Below, piece after piece: positions 1-12,600 of a stretch of 64,000 nt of DNA. Under the pieces are notes generated by a model, which ran no database searches, had not been told where the DNA came from, and worked only from the letters and a program-made list of their open reading frames with translations. The stretch lies in the NCBI RefSeq assembly GCF_003945595.2, contig NW_024105087.1:5089001-5153000 (forward strand), read 5' to 3'. The stretch's first letter is position 1, and each line of letters begins with the position of its first letter. This DNA is from Pipra filicauda (Eukaryota; Chordata; Aves; Passeriformes; Pipridae). The position numbers were made by a program, and so were the translations under genes.

Positions 1-567
1 GGGCTCTCAGTCACAGGGTTTAATTCAGGGTCTCATTGGTGTCCCTCCACCTTTCCTTTTTGCTGCCTGTGTCTTGCCCACTGTGACACTTCGTGCTGCC
101 TGTGAGGTAGGGCAGAGTCTTGCTGCCTGACAGCTGATTTCAAGAGCACCTTCACCAGGCTTTTAAAAAAGCAAGACTGGGAGTGTGGTCCCATAACACT
201 TCCTGCAAGAATAACTACAGTTCAGGCATTGCCTCTTGCAATTGCAGTGGCCTGAGTCTGCAAGAGGGAGCGCATTGCTTTTGTGCAGTAGACAGTTCAG
301 ATATCTGTAGTTGCCTAATGGGGAAGAAAGATTTTGTTGCATGTTTTCAGGCATCTAAGATGAAACCAGCACAAGGTGCTGTGTAATGACAAAGGAAACA
401 GGGCCTCTGCTATGTTTATGATAGCCAAGCATATATGGCCACTGCATTTCTGTGATCTGCAGTCTGGTTCTAACTGTTGTTGGTGGGAAGCTGGCTGTAC
501 TCTGCAGTGCAAAGTATTTCTTCCTCTTTTGCTGGCTTTTTTTTATGGCATCTTCTCTCTGCTGAAG
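1..567 (+). other. SEC31A intron (3' end of an upstream intron)
   Basis: Non-coding sequence leading to the acceptor at 566-567. A pyrimidine-rich stretch (about 533-563) precedes that AG. No exon, repeat or RNA gene was recognised in it. Confidence 0.7.
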
Positions 568-645
568 GCTCCTGCAGAATCTGAAGAATCTGTGCCAAAT
601 GAGGGGGATGAAGGCCGAGCTACAGAGGAGCAGTTCTTGGGAGAG
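568..645 (+). CDS. SEC31A: SEC31A exon, acidic linker
   Basis: Reads APAESEESVPNEGDEGRATE and ends TEEQFLGE, matching the acidic stretch before the solenoid in human SEC31A (human ends ...AEEQLLGE, by recall). The donor is gag|gtatct. Phase 0 at both ends. The acceptor is less certain: an alternative AG at 575-576 would shorten the exon by 9 nt and keep the frame. Confidence 0.82.
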
Positions 646-3600
646 GTATCTGTTGCCTTCTAGACTAACCCTGCTGACCTCCCTATATTTACTTTGTTAC
701 CATTAAGAGCATTTTATTTTGTTGGCTTTTCCTAGTGCCGAGGATATACAGAAATACAAAAAGTTACTTAAAACGATAAAAGCAGTCTCTTGTTAAGTTG
801 CTCAAGATTTTTCTCATCAGCTTCAGACATCATGTGAATAGATTTTGGTGGCACTGAAGTACAAGCTTGTTTTATAAGAATCCAATTGGCACCGCACTCG
901 AGGACTTTATTCTGCCATCATTTTTCTCTGACATTTCCCTAACACAAATTATCTGCCACCAGAACCCTAATGCTTTTTTTTTTTTTTTTCCCTTGCTTTC
1001 TGCATTGCCTTCTTTCCTCCCTCTGGTTGATTATTACCAAGCAGTCAGCTTATTACTGCCCTGTTTCAGGGTATAACTCTTTGCAGAGATGAAGCTGTGC
1101 TACTGGAGGAGAGAGAGAACGTTCATTCTCTGCATTGCTCCCACCAAAGTCACAGTGCCATCCATCCCCTTGCACCTGAGCAGCGAGTGTCAGGGCTCTG
1201 GCAGCCAGCTGCATTAGGAGTGTCTGTTGCAGCACTTCAGACGGATTTATCACAGGCAGGTTGGGATCAACCATGCCTGCTCTTGGGATCCTACAGCTAC
1301 TGTTCATTTCTGTGCATTTGAACAGCATTGTTTTCAGCCCTATGTTTTAAATATGGGGACAGGTGAGGACCAGCCTGTGGACCAGCCTCTGCCTTGTGAA
1401 GTCAGTAGTACTGAAAATACTGTATTGCTGTGTGAACAAGCCAACTTCATTGGCCCCCATTCCCTCAGTCTCCCTTTTGGGTTAGAATTAGAGCTGTTAG
1501 CCCAAAACTAGCTGTGTTCCCTGTGCTTGTCTGCAGTGAAGATGAGGGCAGTAGTTTAAGGCTCCTGCAGGCTGGAGTGGTGCACTTGACTCCATATAAT
1601 AGCCTCTTAAGGACACTAAAACCAGAGTGCTCTCCTTAGGTTAGGTGCTGGATTGCTTGTTAATTCTTTAGGCACTGCAGTGGCAGGCATGTATCTGACT
1701 GTATAAGGATTTTGCTGTATGCAGTCCTGAAGGTATTAGATGTCTCATTACAAATGTTTGCTCTAAGAGAGAATTCACAGCTAAACATGACCCCAGCCTT
1801 CCAGCATGGATGGTAAATATTTGTGAGACTGGCCTGGAGCCACTGATGATGCATCAAGGTGGGCTGTCACATCCATAAAGCAACTGGAAGGGCACATTAT
1901 TCCTGTGATGGTCACAACATGCTCTCAGCTGATACCAAACACTTAATCATGTGTTATCTGACAGCAAAATAGTTTTCCAGATGCTACCTCCTTTCATGAG
2001 TCAAACATGAAGGTTGCTTCTGACTTTCCATCCCCATCCAAGCCAGCCTGGTTTTGGTTGGCTGTGTGCTTCATCCTCTGAAGTGCAATTTCACTGATCA
2101 GCTCACAAGCAGGGTGTTCTCAGTGGACTTGTGAACTCCCCCTGCATGTACTAAAGCAAATTCTGCACTCTTCTTAAGCTGTGCTGTGAAAACGGGTAAT
2201 GGAGAGAGAATTCGCTCTTGGTGTTATTTTTTTTATTATTGAAAGGTTTTGTTTGAAATCCCAAATGCACAAAATGGTCTCTATCTTAAATCCTGGGGAA
2301 GTTTTGTAGAAAAAAAAAAAAGCAACTTCTGTCCACTGAGCCACTCCTGTACTGAGTGCAAAGTGCTTAAGTCTGGTCTATGCTGGACTTCTGTGCTGAA
2401 AATTAAGCATGTGTTCATATGCAATTTGCTTAATTAGACTAGGATGCATGCCTAGTGCAGAGTATTTCAAGGACAAGCTGAAAGTCTAAGTGGAGCAATG
2501 TGGAACCTAGGTAGTGTTATGGTAGACTGTTCTTGGTAGGGGCCGAAGTTGAAAGAAGAGGGAAGGGAGAGGTTTCTGACTTTGTGGTAGTGGCTGTTGT
2601 TTTGCTTGGAGGGGATTGTGTGTATATGGGCATGGATGTGTGTGTGCAAGTTAATGTTCTGTGAGGCAACTGCTAGTCTGAAGGTCTAACTTGTAGTGCA
2701 AGAACCATATTTTTTTAAATGTGTGTATATTTCAAGTGTTTACATAATGTCACAAATTCTGCTTTTCCTTTCTCTTAGACACCGAAGGACCATAAACAAG
2801 AAACTGAGGGTTTGGGATCTGCAAAGACAACATTTAACATTTCTGTTAGTGGAGGTAAAAAAAAAAAAACACCTTGATATTGATTTAATTTTATGTGCTG
2901 ATATTTATAAGTGCTGATGTTAATGCTGGTGTTCCAGTGAGAAGGCCATTTCTGCACAGAAATTGTGAAGGATCGTAATGACTTGCCTCTAACCGCACTT
3001 GTTTCGCAGCAATCTCAAGGCACTTGAAAATGCAACTTCTTTAAGGAAGGAAGGGGAGTGTACAGCACTTGTGTACCCCGTTGCTGAAAAGCAGCTGCTC
3101 TGGGTGATTTCTGCTATAAAGGAAGACATGCTTGATGAGGCATGAAGTGCTAGCAGAAACTCCCAGGGGATCTTGAGTGATGCAGAAGCCACTGACCCCT
3201 GTCTAGTTTGACTCTTTTGGCACTGTATGCAGGGTTGTTGTTTCAGAGGCCATTTAGACCTCTAGCATCTTGCTCTGCCGCAAGGTAAGTGATGCTTGAC
3301 AGTGCCCCCCGTGACGTGGCTGTGGCCATGTGTGTTTGAGGCTGGCGATGAACCGGAGCATCCCTGTGAGTACTGCCTGGAAGCAGGCTGGTTTGCAGGC
3401 AGCCTTGTGCGGTGTTGTACAGTCGGAATCGGAGTCACTGTTGCTTCTTTAAGTGACTTCTGTGCCGCCATTTGAATGTGCACCCCCCTCTCGCTGCAGA
3501 TGTGGACGGTTTGATCACGCAGGCTCTGCTGACGGGCGACTTCGGGAGCGCGGTGGATCTCTGCCTGCACGACAACCGCATGGCTGACGCCATCATCCTG

Positions 3601-6600
3601 GCCATCGCGGGCGGGCAGGAGCTGCTCTCCAGGACACAGGAAAAGTACTTTGCTAAGATGCAGAGCAAAATCACCAGGGTGTGTTTTTTCGCTTCAGAAC
3701 TAACGTGCTTCGTGTGCCTTTGGCATACTCCCTTTTTCACCTTAAAAGTTTTCTTGCCGTTTTTTAGGTTTATTTCTGGGAGAAGTTAATAAGTATTCAA
3801 ATAATCTCTAAGATCTCGGAGCAGAAAAGCTTCCGTTGCTCTTTTTTAATGCATTGATAAGAAGGGAAGTCTTGCATGCTACCTGGATATAAGTACACAA
3901 GAGTATTCTTTATCTCCTCTCTGGTGTCTGAGTTGCATATACACTAATAGGTTCTCACCAATAGATAAGTATCTTAATCAGGGCACATTTCAGTTTGTTA
4001 TTTTGTCACATTTTTTATGAGTCACACATGACCCATGCTCAGGGCCAGGCAGCATTATGTAAATTTGTGCCTGTGGTCAGTCTTAACAGATTTTGCTGAT
4101 GCTTCATTTCACTGCCTGCACAGAAAAGAGCAAAGTGTGCCCCGGGTAGATCAATCACCCTTTGTCTAGGAGACAGCATGTTATGGCCAGCTGGTTATTG
4201 TTATTTTCAGCTTTTTGCATGGCTAGGGATTGTTGATGCTGCTCGTTCAAGTTTTTCTTCTTTATTACTGGCATAAGAAAGTAGCAACCGGAAGATGAAA
4301 CAGGAGAAGTGGCTTTAAAAGAACACAGAAAACTGCTCTGCTAATGCTGGACAAATGAAAAGAGGAAAATCTCAAGTGTTAAGACTCTGCAGGATTTCTT
4401 CCCTTACCCCTAGCTACTCCCTCTGGTCTAATCAGAGAAAGGAGAATTTGTAGTGTGTGAGAAATTTCTTCTTCTTCACTATAGTTAATCCTTTGGGGAA
4501 AGGATTGGAGAGCTGACCTGTTATCTGTGCCTGTGCTAACAAGCAAGTGTTGACCTTGTAGTTGGGTTCTTGCATTTGTTCTTTAGGTGTGGGGGTTTTT
4601 TCTGGTCCCAAACTGCACACTTATTCCTTGTTCAGAAGTTTCTGAGCTTGAAATCTTGGTATGACAAGGGCTTTGTTCACTGAAGAGCAGCGCAGCTGCC
4701 AAGTCTGTCTTTTGTCCCAAGTAAAATAACTGGAGGCAGAGTTTGAGAAGAAAGAAACAGGAATTTTTTTTTCTGAGGGCTTGTGGACAGACAGCCTGTG
4801 TGTGGGTGAAGGGTAGGGACACTACAGCCAGCTCAGGTTGATATTGCTGCCACTTTGCTGCTTCCTTTACACAGCCTTTTCAACTTGGCCTCAGGTCAGC
4901 CTCAGGCCAAGAGCTTAAAGCCGAATGAAACCATTTGACAAACAAAATCCATACCCCTTCCTGAGCATTGTCTGGAAGACTTACAGCTAAATACTTAGTA
5001 TGTTATCTTTCTCTGCAAAAACTGCTGAAACTCATTTTCAGCAATCACAACTTGTGGAGATTTGTGTATTCTTTTCTTGCACGTTTTGTAGCAAGAATAA
5101 TTGTCCTGTTTGTTATCTGAGCTCATTTTGATTTTTCACTGTATTCCTTTTGAAGTAAAATGTATTGTAGTGCAGCTGTTCAACTGCAGTGCAGTATATT
5201 GTGACCCTGGATAGAGTGGGGATGAGTGCACTTGAACAGATACAAATCATACTGTAGGTTATACAAAGGAAACCCTACCAAGATGTTAACTGTGGTCTCT
5301 CTCCTTCTGGTCTAGCTCATCACTGCAGTGGTAACGAAGAACTGGAAAGAGATTGTGCAGTCTTGTGATCTGCAGAACTGGAGAGAGGCTTTGGCTGCTG
5401 TGCTCACTTATGCCAGGCCAGATGAATTTGCAGCCCTTTGTGGTAAGCACACTTTACAGGCTGGATGTCATTTATTTTACTTACAGCAAAACTACGCTTT
5501 GCCAGCGTTGTTTTCCTTCCCCTATACTGCTGTAATACCTCTCTAGCTTCTTTCATGGGTCATATAGTTCCTAAGTCCTGTTGCAGAGGAGGAGAGGAAC
5601 CTCTGGGGTGCTATTTTACCAGTGCATTCCCTAACTTTCTGGGCACAGAACTCAGAGTCTTGTGAGCAGCTGTGTCCCAGTATTGCCTGTGTAGCGCACA
5701 GCTGCTGGTCTTGTTCCACTGGGGGTGTTGATGTGACGGGTGTCTCAGCCAAGGGACCAGTCTTGAGGTGTTTGTGCATGGGGTACAAGTAGAAATGTTT
5801 AAAGGAAGCACTTCACTCTTCTTTCCCAAGATCAGTTTTGACTGCTGGAAGGAGTCCTCTTTCCCAGGCAGTGAGCATGCCTGCCCTTGTGTGCTGTGTG
5901 GCAGACAGCTGGCTGGGTTTAACCCACAGGGAGGTTATATTACCAGTAGCTGTGAGCCTGACAGCCCTGTGTCCCTCAGCCACGGTGTCTGGGGAGGTGT
6001 ATGACTGCCTTGAGCAAGCATCAGCCCAGAGCAGTACCATGGCTTTGCTCACAGTTCCTTGGCTGGTTGCACACTCGGGTCACACTCCTGAAATGAGGGA
6101 CTGCACAAGTGGGTGGTGGAGGGGAGAATTGAACCCTGGCCTCTTGTCCTTTATCATGTCAGCAGAGGGACTATCCCCTCTGCTGTGACTCACGTTTGCA
6201 GTCATTTGACAGGTTCTTGCTGCCATGACTGCCTCTGAAGTGCCCTGGACTCCCATGAGATAATCTGTGCTAGACACCAGAGTGTGTCCTTACCAGCAGA
6301 GCCCAGAGGCAATATCCCTTCTCACTGAGACATGACAGCCATTGTAGGCTTCCAGCAGCGATGGGGAGGGATCACCGAAGTGATTCACCAGCACCTCTGT
6401 TCGTATTCCATCTAGATCTCCTGGGCAGCAGGCTGGAAAATGAAGGGGACAGCGTTCTGCAGACACAAGCTTGTCTCTGTTACATTTGTGCTGGCAATGT
6501 GGATAAACTCGTTGCCTGTTGGACCAAAGTTCAGGATGGAAGCAGCCCCTTGTCCCTTCAGGTTGGTAATTATTTCAAGAAAGGTGTTGGAAGTAACACA

Positions 6601-9600
6601 CTGCAATCATTTGGCACTTAAATCGAATGATCTAGTGTAGAGCTTTGCTGTCTGATAGCCTGATGTACATCAGGATGCAAGCCTTTTCCTTCTGGAATGG
6701 CATAGCACATAAATATGATACTGGAAAATGCACAATTGTGAAGCACAGTGGCCCTTATGCTTGCCCTGGTCTTTGGGTAGTTGTGCTACAACACTTCTTG
6801 TGTTAAAGGGTAGAGCTTGAGTGTTTTGGTAAAGAAGAGTCTTAGAATGCTTGCATCTTCGGCAGCTGGGGAGTACTTGGACACTTCTACTTTTGAATGT
6901 TCAGGAGAAGAAATCTAAAGCATTAGAGTTAAATCTAGAGAGAAAGCTGTAGGAAGATTCTCCTTGGTGTTTTCTCCAGGAGTTTGCACACACAAGGCTT
7001 GATTTCCAGTAGTGAAATATATTACATATAGCAAATTTCTTGGGGGAATAGGAGTGGAATGAAGCAATTGTGGAATAATTTATTTTATACTACAATCTTA
7101 GTTTCTTCCATCTGTTCGGGGCCTTTGAAGGACCAGTTTTAGAAAGTACTTAAAGTAACATTACTTGGCAGTGCTGTGAATCTCTTGTAGTTAATTGAAA
7201 GAACTGGAGTGTATGAGTTTTGCTTTGCATCATTAACTCTCTCCAGTTTTGAATTATTAAAATTACTTGATTTTGAGGGCTTTATATACAGATTTACCTT
7301 CAGTTTGAATTTGCATTTTGATTGCATGGCTTTGCTCTCTTGGACACTAAAATTGAAAAATATTATTGGAGTTATAATTAGGCTGCTTGTTTACTCTGAT
7401 GTGGAATTCATAGAAAACTCACAGAAGCTGTTGATTATCTTGATTTATTTGTAGGGGTTTTTTTTCCTTTTTTGAAGTGCTGATTTGTTGAGAAAATCAA
7501 AAATGTTTTATTGAGGAGTCAGAAAACAATCCTTAGTAGTGATGTATGGTTGAAATTTTGTGTGTGGTACACTCAATAAATCTACCGTAAGATTTTAAAA
7601 AAGAATTGAATGTTAATATTGTCAAATTAATATTTGTAGTATCTCTGAATATAAATGTAGTGAGAGTAAGAAAATCATGAGAAAACTGACCAGAAAACAT
7701 TCCTGTAATTTAGGACTGGAAGGAAACCCAACCAAGGCCAGCTCTGGTGTTCGGGGATGTGCATGGAAGGCAAGATATGGAGTATTTTTGCTATAGCAAC
7801 CAGAAAGCAATGGACAACTCTCCCAAGGGAGATCCTTTTAAGATGGTTAAGAACTGACTTACTAAAACACCATAAACAAATGTGCAGCAGCACAGCACTA
7901 TTGTTGGTGACATGATGTTTCCTGTTTGCTCTCATGCTGTCACCAGATAATTTTATGAAAGCATACTCTTGGTGGGCATGCTCAGTGCTGATAGGGCCCT
8001 GAAATCCTTTTTAATAAAACCAGTTCTTTTGGCTTTGAACTCTGCTGGCTATGCTGTTAGAAGCTACTTGGTTGGTGTTCTGTTATCTCACATGGTGGGA
8101 AGGCTGTGCCTTGGTGCAGCTGTGGCTGTCTGGGAAACCTGCACTGGGCTTGGGCTTCTCACTGGGTGAGAGGGGTTTTCCAAGGCTGGCCTGAGGAACA
8201 GCCCTCCATGACAGTCATTAGCCTGTCACTAGTTAGCCATTCACTTTGCTGTTCTCACTTGTGCGTGTTTTTTTTTCCTGATCTTTCAGGACTTAATAGA
8301 GAAAGTCGTAATCCTGCGCAAAGCCGTGCAGCTCACCCAGGCTGTGGACCCTAATGCTGTGGGGGCCCTTTTGGCCGATAAGATGAGCCAGTATGCCAAC
8401 CTCCTGGCTGCTCAGGGAAGCCTGGCTGCAGCTCTGACCTTCCTCCCTGAGAACACCAACCAGGTATGGGGCCTTCAGGCTCTTCACTCTCTCTCTCTCT
8501 CTGTGTGAACAGGTACACTTAGAGCAAAGGTCTCTGCACGGTGCAGTCAGCCATCAGGACTGCCATTTGACATGCACCTCAAGATGTGACAGGCTGTTTC
8601 CCCTCTCCCTGTGTTGACCTTGCCGAGCTGACAGAAATGCACAGCCACCTTCTGCTCCCTCTTCATTTCACACCTTTGTCCTTGCAGCCAGTGACTGCCA
8701 GAGGGTGTCCCTCCAGCAAGCCAGACACGGTGAATGAAATGTGTGCCTTGACACTTGGTTGTTTTCTTTTGACTTCTCATTTTCCATCAGCTGACATTTG
8801 TAGACAGGGTGGTTTGGGAAAGAGGCAGGCACATGTAAGGCAGTCCCAATGGCCCCATGTCTCATGCATGGTCATGATTGTGCCTCAGTCTGATCTAACA
8901 AAGCAGAGTGGGCTTCTGAGAGAGCTCATCAGACAGTGGGTGGCCAATCAGCCTCTTGGTGTGATGCACTGGGTGACAGGCAGTGCAGTTAACCTTCCTT
9001 CACTGTCCTGCTCTGATTGCAGCCAAACATCGTGCAGCTGCGGGACAGGCTTTGCAGAGCCCAGGGGGAGCCCCCGGTGGGACAGGACGGCCTCAAGGGA
9101 CCATATGAGAGAGAGCCCGTGCCCAAAGGACGAGCTGGCCCTGTGGCTGGACGGATGCAAACACCCCAGGCTCCAGCCCAGCAGTATTACCAGCAGGTAA
9201 ATGGGGTTTGGCAGTAAGGGAGGGACATGGTGCTTGAATTCTTGAGAGTGATGGATATAATAATTCTTCTCCTTTCTCTTGATCTGAGGCTGTATGCCAT
9301 ATGCCTCCCGAGAGCTTTATGGTAAAGGTCACTGGGGCTTCCTTTCAGTCAATACAGATACCTCCTTTATTCCTTATCTGGAAGCATCCATTAAACACCT
9401 TGTCAAGCAGTCTGCTGCTGAAGATTTGGTGTTTTCCCCCTTTGTTTGAAGGTGTGCTTCAATGCCAAGAATAGCTGCATGGGAGAGCACTGCAGGAGTT
9501 CTGCGCTTCCTCTCATAGTCCCTGATGTCCCATCCCTGCAGGCCATGGGGCTTGCTCACCAGACTCTCCTGGGGCTGATTGCTCCCACCCCCAGCCCTGA

Positions 9601-12600
9601 TGTTGACTGCAGAAGCTGCTGAGCAGTGGCAGTAGCAAACTGATGACATGTTTCAGCAGCTGTGGGTACAGTTTGCTGTGCAAACACCTTCTCAGTAAGG
9701 GGGCACGGGCAGGTGAGGAAGCAGGTGGTTTAACTTCCTGGACTGAGAGTGAGCTGTGCTAGAAGAAAGACCTGGTTAAGTATGAGACTAATAAGGGAGC
9801 TGTGCAGGAAGGAAGAGGACGAATAGGGGAGGCAAATTCCCTGATTTTATCTCTAACCTGAGGACAACAGCACAACAGAACTCACTGGCCATCACTGCAG
9901 TGTGGTGTGTTGAGCAGCCCTGGCTGTGTGCATGCTTGGAGGGCATTGCCAAGACTCTAATCCCTCAGTAGAGCACTGCAGCTCCCCTGGCCCTCCTCTG
10001 CACAGGGGCTCTGGGCTGAGCTTTTCTGAGAGCAGAGCTGTGTGGGGGCTGAGTGTTCTCCTTATGCGGAGGAGTCTGGCACAAGCAGTGGTGTCTCTGT
10101 GCTGCACTCAAGCATTGCTTGCCAGAAAAATGAGGCAGGAAGGAAAAAGGGCTGAAAGGTTGAGGGGGGAATTGGGAGTTCTTGATGTCAACAACGTGTG
10201 CCTCTGCCTTCTTTCCAGGGTGTTAGCAAGGTAGATTTCAGAAGGGACAAAGCCTTCATCCAAGATTACCTTGCTAACACCATTGCATATGATTTTAAAT
10301 GCATCATCATCAATAATCAACTCTGTTGTTCTGTCTGTGTCTTTGGCCTCCCTCCTTGTAACCAACGAGTTGCCTTGAGAAGTGATTCTGTGTGATTCCC
10401 GTTTGGCTGTGGGGAATAGCAGCTTTCCTCTACATGGCAAGATCTTAGCAATGCTTTTTCTTTAAACCAGAGTTTCCTCTTTCTCCTACTGTTTCAGGAA
10501 TGTCTCAAACTATTATTTCAGCAAGCCCTGCTCAAAAATAAAAGGCTGGGTTTATCACAACTCCTTGAGCACACTGTGAGTTATCCCCCTGTGTTCTTGG
10601 CTTTTCAGGAAGTCCATGCTCATCAGGGGCTTGAAGAGGACAGGTATCATGTCAGAAAGGTGCCCAGCAGTGTGCTGATGAACCAGAATGGAGAAAAATT
10701 ACACATTTGAGTCTCAGGATACTTACTTTGACTTCCTTTTAAGAAAGTGTGTACGAAGGACTTGCTCAAGCTTAAGGCAGCCTTTGTTTAATTGCTGTCC
10801 CAAATAGGAACATGTACTTAAAACTTGGATTCCTTTCAGCATAGGTTTTTTTTAAGCCTCTTTTTCATCTAGATAAACCAGGCATGAAAGGAAGTGAAAA
10901 AGTCTTTTAGGTTACTTCAATGATGAATTATGCAGACACTAACAGTGGTTGTTGTACAGCTGACTGCACCATTAGCCTAGCACTGTGTGGAGTTAGAGAC
11001 ACGTAGCCTGAAGCCAGCTGAGCCAGCCAGGAGTGCAGGGTCACAGCTTTCCCTCTGCCTGTGCTCACATGGGGCGTTGAACTCCTGAACCCTGGCCATG
11101 TGTCCCACTGTTGGGCAGCACACCCACTCCTTGCTCAGGGATGTCACAGGCATAGGAGGTTTATGGCTTCTGTCCCATCAGAAAGGTAGAAGTGGTCATA
11201 TGGAATTGAAGGGCTTTGAAGTGGCAAAGAAGGAAGACAGAGGAAAGGAGCTATGGGAGACTGGCTGGGAAGCAATTACCATTAAGATGTGTATCTGTGC
11301 ATGTGCAAGAGCTGAATAACAGATTTTAACCTTTTATAATTCATCTTGAGCTCAATTTAAACAGAATTCTTTTGTGTGAGGCAGTATGTTTGAATTTAAC
11401 ATGGAACTTGGGACTTGCAGCTCTGATTAGTGATGCTTGGGGTCATGGACTAATGGCGGGGGGGGCTTCTGCCATAGGAAAATGTAATGAAAGAGGGAGA
11501 CCTGGCTCACTGGCACATATAACACTGCACTTGCTCCACAGCCCATTATAGCTGCAACTCCACTGTGCTTCGTTTTCGCTCTGCAATTCACTTTGGCTCC
11601 AGTGCACAGTGATTTTGTCTGTCTTGAATGCATTTTTCCTTCTTTCTCTGAGATTTTTATGGCTGTTACAACTGCCAGCATGCAAACCTTCTTGCATCTT
11701 GTTTTGTGAAACCCTTTAGACTTTTTTTATTGTTTTGTTTTCCATGATTGGTATTTCTTTGTTCGATTCAGGTTAGAATTGCCCCTACTGTCACTACCTG
11801 GAGTAACAAAACTCCTACTGCCCTTCCCAGCCATCCTCCTGCAGGCTGTCCCTCTGACACACAGGTATAACCTTCATTATTCCTCTCTGAGCCCCTGCTC
11901 CACCCCAATATGTCCCCTGGTGTAGTCTGTGTGCTTGACATGGTCTGGTACAGATAGGCAGAAGGAGCAGCTTCCATGTGCGCTCTGGTTTTATTCCTCT
12001 GCATCTCATTATTTTTTTTTCACCAACACCCAGATGAGGGGCTCTGGAAAGCCTTGAGTGGGAGCTCAGTGTGATCTGAGCCTCCCCACCCCTTGACTCA
12101 CACTGGAATATTTGAAGTTTGATGATATTTTTCCTTTCCCCCCCTTTCCATGAAAATCAGAAGCTTCAGAGTTAATGTTTGCTTAGTTGAAAGATGGCAG
12201 GGTGCTCTCAGACTGCCTGAATAACAGGCAGCACTAGCAGGGACCTGTTCCTTGTGCAGGAAGGTGTGTGCTGCTCTGCTTGCTGCTGAAATCACTGCAC
12301 ATACAGGCTGTACTTTCAGTGTTAGACTGGGCACCCTAAGGCACTGGGCTGGTTGGAGGCCTTTGCCTCTGTGCTGGTGGCTCTTCCAGGGAATGTGGTT
12401 GATCATTTTGTTGCAGTTTTGCTTCGGCACTGCATTAACGTTGCTGACTAAATCCTGTCTCTCCCAACTATTTTTCCTGAAATCTTTTTGCTACAGGGAG
12501 ACAACCCACCTCCTCCAGGGTTTATCATGCCAGGTGCTGTTAACCCCAACATGCCGCCGCAGCAAGGCACATCTTCCAATTACAGCATGTACTCACAAGC

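Larger units (their letters stand above)
646..9022 (+). other. SEC31A introns between the first seven exons of the window
   Basis: Introns 646-2778, 2855-3499, 3679-5315, 5443-6415, 6562-8289 and 8464-9022. They hold ordinary intronic sequence: a T-run at 974-989, TG-rich sequence around 2620-2650, and a (CT)n run just after the 8463 donor. I saw no transposon and no extra exon. An inverted repeat at 6161-6184 is noted separately. Confidence 0.6.
9197..11771 (+). other. SEC31A intron with candidate alternative terminal exon
   Basis: Ordinary intronic sequence except for 10219-10560, described separately. I saw no transposon in it. Confidence 0.6.

Noticed and set aside
6100..6190. tRNA-like T-loop (ggttcaattc on the minus strand) next to an inverted repeat
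   Set aside because: The T-stem does not pair properly, and no acceptor or anticodon stem can be built, so it is neither a tRNA nor a clear tRNA-derived SINE.
8586..9200. 204-codon plus-strand open frame
   Set aside because: It runs through intron sequence and reads the 9023-9196 SEC31A exon in a wrong frame.
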